From Edaphochlamys debaryana (taxonomy: Eukaryota > Chlorophyta > Chlorophyceae > Chlamydomonadales): a stretch of DNA of 64,000 bases. Below, one piece after another: positions 58,306 to 64,000 of this stretch. The DNA lies in assembly GCA_016858145.1 (NCBI GenBank), contig JAEHOE010000057.1:372001-436000 (forward strand), in the 5' to 3' direction. Within the stretch, counting starts at the first letter, position 1. The number at the start of each line of letters is the position of its first letter. The notes beneath the pieces were generated by a model. The model was not told where the DNA came from. It did no database searches and was given only the letters and a program-made list of their open reading frames with translations. The translations under genes were made by a program, and so were the position numbers.

Positions 58306-61300
58306 TCAATCGTCGCCGGGCGCGGGCCGACGGATCGAGTCGAGCGAGGGCACGGACATGGACTCATCGTCATCGTCGTAGTAAGGCTCCTCATCGGACG
58401 ACCCCAGCCGCCGCCTGGCGGGGGCCAGCTCCGCCAGCTCCTCCGCCACCCCCGGGTCCTCCCCGGCCGCCGCCGCCTCGGCCGCCCGCAGCGCCGCCGC
58501 GCGCTGCAGCTCCAGCCGCCGCGCCTCCGCCCGCTGCGCCCTGCGCTCCTGCAGCTGCATCCACTGCTGCGCGTCGGGCGCGGTGGCGCGGCGGCCGTCG
58601 CCGGCCTCCGCGCGCGGCTGCGGCTTGGCGCCGCGCACCTCGGTGGCCCAGCCCAGCTGCAGCTTGCGTGCGCGCGCCGCGTTCACGAGCGCGCGCTGGT
58701 CGGTGCCGCGCGTGGACTCGATGAAGGCGCGCCACGCCTCGCTGCCCCAGTAGCCCTGCTGCTTCATGCGGTTGAGCTGCTTGACGGCCGACACGTGGCG
58801 GGAGAGGTTGGCGGCCAGCTCGCGCTCGCCCAGCGCACGCAGCGCCTGAGGAAGGGTGGAGGGGAAGGGTGTGGGAGGGTATGCTGGTGGGGCGGGGCGT
58901 GGCCTCGGCGCGCAGGTCACAGGGCAGGGGCGGCCGTGATCAGCAAGGGGCGCTGAGGCGGGCCCCGCGCGCGTGCCCCGCTGGTGCGCTGCCCAGCGCC
59001 CACCTGCGCCCGCTCCATCATGACTGCGGCGTTGAAGGGCCCCGCCACGGCCTGGGCGGTGCGGGCCAGCGCCAGGGCCTCGGGGTAGCGGCCCTCCAGC
59101 CGCTCCACCTGGGGGGGGGGAGCGAGGGGGGCAGAGGGGAATGGCTGAGGAGTGCATTTGGGGCATGGCGGGCCCTGGCGGAGCTGAAACAAGCTGCCCC
59201 TGGCTCCCCACCCAACCCAGACCTAGACTGTGGCCGCTTGCTTTCCGGTTCCTGTGATTCTGCCCCAAGACCTCACGCAGCTGCCCCTGGCTAACCTCCC
59301 GTCCACACCACATACCGCACGCAGCCGCTGTGCGGCAGGTGCAGATGTGTAACGTCGAATGGCCGAAAACGTCCGAGTGGCCCTAATTCCACAATGGGAG
59401 CAGGGCCGCTCGGGCGTTTTCGGTCACTCGACATTCACATCCGCACCTGCTGCCGCCTAGCTGCACCAGACCTCCTCTGATACAATCCCCCTCCCTCGTC
59501 GCAGCACCAGCGAAACGGATTCCCCCCAACCCAACGCGTACTCTCCAACCGCTCCCCCAGCCCTCCGCCCTCCACACCCACACTCTACCACCCCCTACCT
59601 TGGACAGGGTCACCAGCAGCTGCGGCGCGCGCGGGTGCGCGCCCAGCCCCTCCTCCAGCAGCTGCCGGGCCAGGGGCGTGTTGCCCAGGTCCGCCTCCAG
59701 CGAGGCCCAGTCCGCCCGGTTGTGCACGCCCATGACGGGGCTGAAGGGGTCGATGCGGAGGGCCCTGTGAGGACGGGGGTCAGGGAGGGAGGCACGGTGA
59801 GCGTCAGCAGTCTGCGGGATGTCACGGAAAGGGTCAGAAGGCTGCAGACTGCAAGGTCACAATCTTGGCCGAGCGGCGGAGTAAGTGCAGGCGGGGGTGG
59901 AGACAACAGCGCGCTTATTTGCCGACGCAGCGGAGGCAGAAGGACACGGTACGGACGCGACAGGTCCAGCCGAGCCCCCGACCCGGAGGCCCACCTGTCG
60001 TACAGCTCCGCCGCCTCCCGGTACCCGCCCTCGTCCGCCTCGAAGCGGGCGTACAGCTGCGGCCGGAGGCGAGAAGGGAGCAGGGGCAGAGGTCAGCATC
60101 GTACGCCTCCTCCACGTGCCCCATCCACCTCCACCACCACCCCTCCACCCTCCACGATCCCCCTTCTCTCCTCCCCCCCGCACCCGCCCACGCACCGCCC
60201 AGTCCGTCACGGCCCGCGTTCCCTCCACCCCTCACTCCAGTACCCCCCTCTTCCCCGCCAGCCCCGGCCTCACGTTCATGATCTTGGTGTTGAGCGGGTG
60301 CGAGTCCAGCGCGCGCTCAAACAGCAGCCGCGCCTTGACGCGGTCGCCCAGCGCCGCCTCCACGCGCGGCCACACCAGGAACAGCTGCTTGTCGGTGCGG
60401 TCTAGGGAGTAGGCGCGCTCGCAGTAGGTCTTGGCCAGCTCTGGGGGGGGCGGGAGGGGGCGCAGAGGAGGGGTTGAGCAAGGGTTGAAAGGGTTGGCAG
60501 GTTCGATGTGGGTTGGATGGGCGGGGAGTTGAGGGCATGGAGAGGCGGGGCGCCCTGCCATTTCGAGAACGCTCCGTCTCTTCGCAGGAATAGCACAGAG
60601 CTTCAGCGACTGCCCAAGCAGCCGTTTTGGAGGTGCTCACGACGCTTGCAACCTGCAGCCTGCCCCCACCTGCTGCGCCCTTGCGGCACCCTGCACCCCC
60701 ACCTCAACCCCCACCTCAGCCCCGCGCCCCTAGCGCCCCGCTCACCCAGGTTGCCGCCCTCCAGCTCCACCCCCGCCGCCAGCACGTATAGCGCAACGTC
60801 CTGGGGGCACTTGCGCAGAGCCTCCGCCGCCACGATGCGAGCGTTACGGACATTCATGGCATCCAGCTCCCGCGCCGCCCAGTGGTGCAGGATGGCGGCG
60901 CCGCCACCGCCCGCCACGCCGTCCGGGTGGCGGCCGGCCTCGTCCACCGCGGCGCGGAACAGGTGGCGGGCGCTGCCGTACATGCGCAAGCGCCACTCGT
61001 GCTTGGCCCAGCTGCCCAGCGCCTGGACGAGCAGCCAATTGTGGCGGTTGGTGGTTGGCGAGGCCTGGGCGCCGCGGCCCGACGACGTCGAGGACGAGAC
61101 CGGCGATACGACGTACGACACGTCGAAGCCGTCCTCGGTGTCAGACATGGTGGACGAGATGGTACGGCGGTTGCGGCGGTTGCCGCGGCCGCTGGCGGTC
61201 GCGCGGCGCGCCGCCGCCAGCAGCGCCGGCGGCGGCGGCGGGATGACCTCCAGCTGGCGGGCGGCGGACACGGCGGCTCGGAACAGCAGCCGCGCCTTGG

Positions 61301-63897
61301 CTTGCGCGTTGGGGCCCCCCTCCCGCGCAGCCATCTGGGCCCAGATCAGCCAGGCAGCGGCGTCATCCGGGCGGTCGGCGAGGACGCGGCGCAGCAGGGC
61401 CTCCGCACGGCGCGGGTCCCGCTTGGAAAGGTTGGACAGCTCGCCCATGTCCAGGCTGCTGGGGAGCGGCGGCGCCGCCGCCTCTGACGCCGCCGTAGCG
61501 GCGCCCTCCGCCGCCGTCATCGCCGCGGCCAGCGACGGTGGCAGCGCGTCAGCCGCGTCGCTGGCTGCCGCCGCCGTCGCTGCCTGGGGTGCAGGCGCCG
61601 CCCCGCGGCTCTGCCGGCACAGCTTCCGTGCCGCGGCCTCCACCGGGCAGGGCTGCGTGGGGAGCGCCTCGACACGCAACGAGAAGGCGCGGCGGCCAAA
61701 CCAAACCTCGTCGCCGGGAACCAGGCTCACGCCCGGGTCCCCGACGTTCACAGGCTTTCCGTTGACGTACATGAGGCAGTTCTCCGTACGACGCCGTACG
61801 ATGCGGGAGACGTTAAAGAGCTGCAGCGTGATCTCGTCGTACGAGCGGTCGAAGATGTACTCCAGCCGCATGCACAGCCGCTCGCCGGCTGCGGTTTCGT
61901 AATCGAGTACGGCCTCGGTCCCCGCGAAGATGCGTGGATCGTTCGACACCACGACGGGCCCAGTGTCGGGCACCACGACCCCCTGCTCGAGCGGCGCGCC
62001 GTTCAGGTCCTTCAGCGCGAAGCGCCCCGTCGCCACCAACCGCACGGGAATGTACGGCCGCAAACCGCCGAAGCGCTGCGAAGACAACGAGGGGCCGAGC
62101 AGGGACTCGTACCCGGCGTCCGCGTCTGCCGGGTCCAGGGAGTCCTCCGGCTCCGAGACCGTGCCGCGGGACGGGCGCTGCAGGAGGGACTGGTTGGGGC
62201 GGCCCGGGGCGGCGGCCGGCCGGGGCGGCGCTGCTGCGGGCGCCCCAGTGGCTGCCCAGGCGGCCGCCGGACCGCCTGGCCCCGCCCCGTTGTTGGCCCG
62301 CCCCTGGTGGTGTCCCCCAGCCCGCTCGACCGGCCCCGCACCGTTCGCGTGCCCCCGGCCGCCGCCCCCGCGGGCGCTGCCGTTCACGTGGGCCCCTGCG
62401 CTGCCGTTGGCGGGGACCGCGGTCACAGCAGGCCCGGCCTTGCCGTTGGAGCCCCTGCCAGAGTGAGCGCCCGCGCTGGTGCCTTCCCGCAGCGCCCCCA
62501 CCACCTGCGCCTGGGCCTCCGCCGGCAGCTGTCCCAGCACAATCACGTCCGCCTCCGTCGCCGCCAGGAGACGCTCCGCCTCGTCAAAGCTCCCGCGCCC
62601 GCTCCCGCCCCGCCGGCTCCTGCCGCCCGCCACCTCGCCGCTGACGCCTGCGCTGCCGCCGTCGGCAGTCGCGCTGGTGCCGCCACCCGAGCCCGCATCG
62701 TCCTCGTCGTCTTCGGAGGGGGGCCGCCGCCTGGACGTGGAGAGGGCCGCCCGGGCCACGGAACTGCACATGACCGCTGGTCGCAGCAGCGTGGAAGCGC
62801 CCTGGGGCGCGGGCCACGAGGAGCTGGCACCTGAGGAGGCGGAGGCGGAGGCCGCTGCGCAGGCTGGCTGCAGCTCCGGTTGGGAGAGGCCCAGGCGCTC
62901 GAGTAGGAGAGCGTAGAAGCTGCGCCCCCGGGGCGGCAGCGCGGACGCCTGCTGCTGGCCCCACAGCGCTGCGAGCGCGGCAGCTGGCCCGCTGCAGTTG
63001 TCCATGCACCAGCCCACCAGCTCGCTGAGTGGTAAGGGGGTTGTAGGGGCAGGCGTCAATTATCAGGCGCAGTGTGCAGGGTGCCCGTGGACCCCCTAAC
63101 GCCTAAGCCATAATCGGGCCAGCAGCCTCCACAACCAGAGCTAGACAAGGCTAGTATCGCACCTGATTGACGCACTGGCGTCCGAGGAGGCTCGCTGAAC
63201 GAGCAGCACCTCTCTGAGGAGAGTGGCCACGCCACGGTCTAGCCAACCGTCCATGTCTGCCACCGACAGCCACTGCCACGCGAGCGACGGCAGAAGGGTC
63301 GCTGCGAGCGCGATGGTCGTGTGCACGCTTCCATCAGCAGTGAGGGTGCCAGAAACACCACGAGAGCTGACCGGCGTAGAGGATGAGTCCGCGAATCGAC
63401 ACCGCTCCAGCGCCTGAACGAGCTGGGCCGAAGCTTTCTGTGACCTCTGTCGCTGACCATCGCTCAAGCGTGCCGCGAGAGCCCCCACAACCGCTCCTAC
63501 GTCGCTCGCCGGAGCAGCGACGCAAGTCGCGCCTTGAGACCCGAGCCCAACCTGCAGCAAGGCCAGCCAAAGTCAGAAAAATGATATTGCGACATCACAG
63601 GAGGCAGGCAGGTGTCTGTGGCACGTCCAGGCAGCGCCCACGGCCGATCTCCGCCCCTCCGACCACCCGCTCCCTCACCTTGTGTGCAAGCTGCCCCGAA
63701 GAGCGGCTAGATGCCAAGAGGGAGGTGTGGACGAAGCCATGGTCGGCCTTCGAGGCCGGGGCAGAGCCACCCACATAGCGGGAGGCTCTGCGCCTACGTC
63801 CGTGGGCCTGCGCCGCTGTCGCCCATCTCGCCGCAGCCCAGGGCTGCGAAGGAGAGCAAACTCCTTGCCCCACGAGGAGCGGGGCGGGAAGCGGCAT
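58306..63897 (-). CDS. FHA-like domain + HAT/TPR repeat protein, probably organellar RNA factor
   Basis: Eight exons join in phase to 1,308 residues: 63679-63897, 63163-63551, 60746-63024, 60274-60440, 59995-60056, 59599-59764, 59004-59108, 58306-58845. The start MPLPAPLLVGQGVCSPSQPW leads into an Arg/Ala-rich presequence that could target an organelle; an exon beyond the window cannot be excluded. At about residues 530-690 is an FHA-like beta sandwich ending CLMYVNGKPVNVG and LVPGDEVWFGRRAFSLRVE. From about 745 on come HAT/TPR helices: RRVLADRPDDAAAWLIWAQM, YGSARHLFRAAVDEAG, KARLLFERALDSHPLNTKIM, LARQLLEEGLGAHPRAPQLL and more. A basic Ala-rich coiled coil and an acidic end (EEPYYDDDDESMSVP) finish it. 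HAT repeats occur mainly in RNA-processing proteins, including chloroplast mRNA-stability factors of the Mbb1/HCF107 group; membership of that group is a guess. Confidence 0.75.
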
Positions 63898-64000
63898 ACC
63901 CTCTAGAAGCCGTGGCCGTGGTCTCAGCGGCTCATCTCCACAGGCTCAGGTCGGAGGGTGCGTAAATCGGAGCGTGTCAAGCTCAGCCACACAAGCTGCT

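Noticed and set aside
1..64000. Transposon, CRISPR, phage or viral sequence
   Set aside because: No terminal repeats, transposase or integrase motifs, repeat-spacer arrays or capsid-like frames were seen on either strand.

Overview
This is nuclear DNA of a GC-rich green alga, most likely a chlorophyte of the Chlamydomonadales. The evidence is gene style rather than a species match. Every well-resolved gene is cut into many short exons by GT-AG introns that often start GTGGGG or GTGAGG and end in long C-runs before AG. Coding sequence is rich in poly-Ala, poly-Gly and Gln runs. TGTAA, the volvocalean polyadenylation signal, lies downstream of several stop codons. RPS24 and the exon-junction-complex protein are of eukaryotic type, and one gene encodes a plastid-style atypical thioredoxin. 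Nothing bacterial, phage-like, CRISPR-like or transposon-like was found.

Layout. Minus strand: 1-849, 5' part of an LRR/F-box-like gene running off the left edge; 1153-8260, PPWD1 (WD40 + cyclophilin, 19 exons); 10309-22796, a very large gene with ARM-like helical repeats followed by a TIR domain of SARM1 type and then a His/Ala-rich and coiled-coil tail; 24134-32918, a polytopic membrane protein of the OSCA/TMEM63-like channel type (at least 32 exons, N-terminus open); 34909-39302, a 1,422-residue low-complexity protein; 41186-45539, a JmjC hydroxylase. Plus strand: 46164-49211, CASC3/Barentsz (EJC) with a PAM2-like motif; 51496-53767, ribosomal protein eS24; 54761-56296, a plastid atypical thioredoxin with a WCACC active site and two micro-exons. 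Minus strand again: 58306-63897, an FHA-like + HAT/TPR repeat protein. Between these are 0.6-2.3 kb stretches with no gene I can support.

Gene models were rebuilt by joining exons at splice sites with reading phase kept. The exon sums of PPWD1, JmjC, CASC3, eS24, thioredoxin, FHA-HAT and the channel all come out divisible by three, which supports them strongly. The weak joints are the ARM-TIR/His-rich junction (about 13.9-14.2 kb), the channel N-terminus (above 32.5 kb) and the left-edge gene.

There is no operon logic here. Several neighbours act in RNA metabolism (PPWD1 in the spliceosome, CASC3 in the EJC, eS24 in translation, HAT repeats in RNA maturation). The most novel item is the ARM-TIR protein. 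Its TIR segment lines up with animal SARM1, an NAD+-cleaving enzyme, without gaps through the region of the catalytic glutamate, and it sits behind a long helical-repeat region much as in SARM1.
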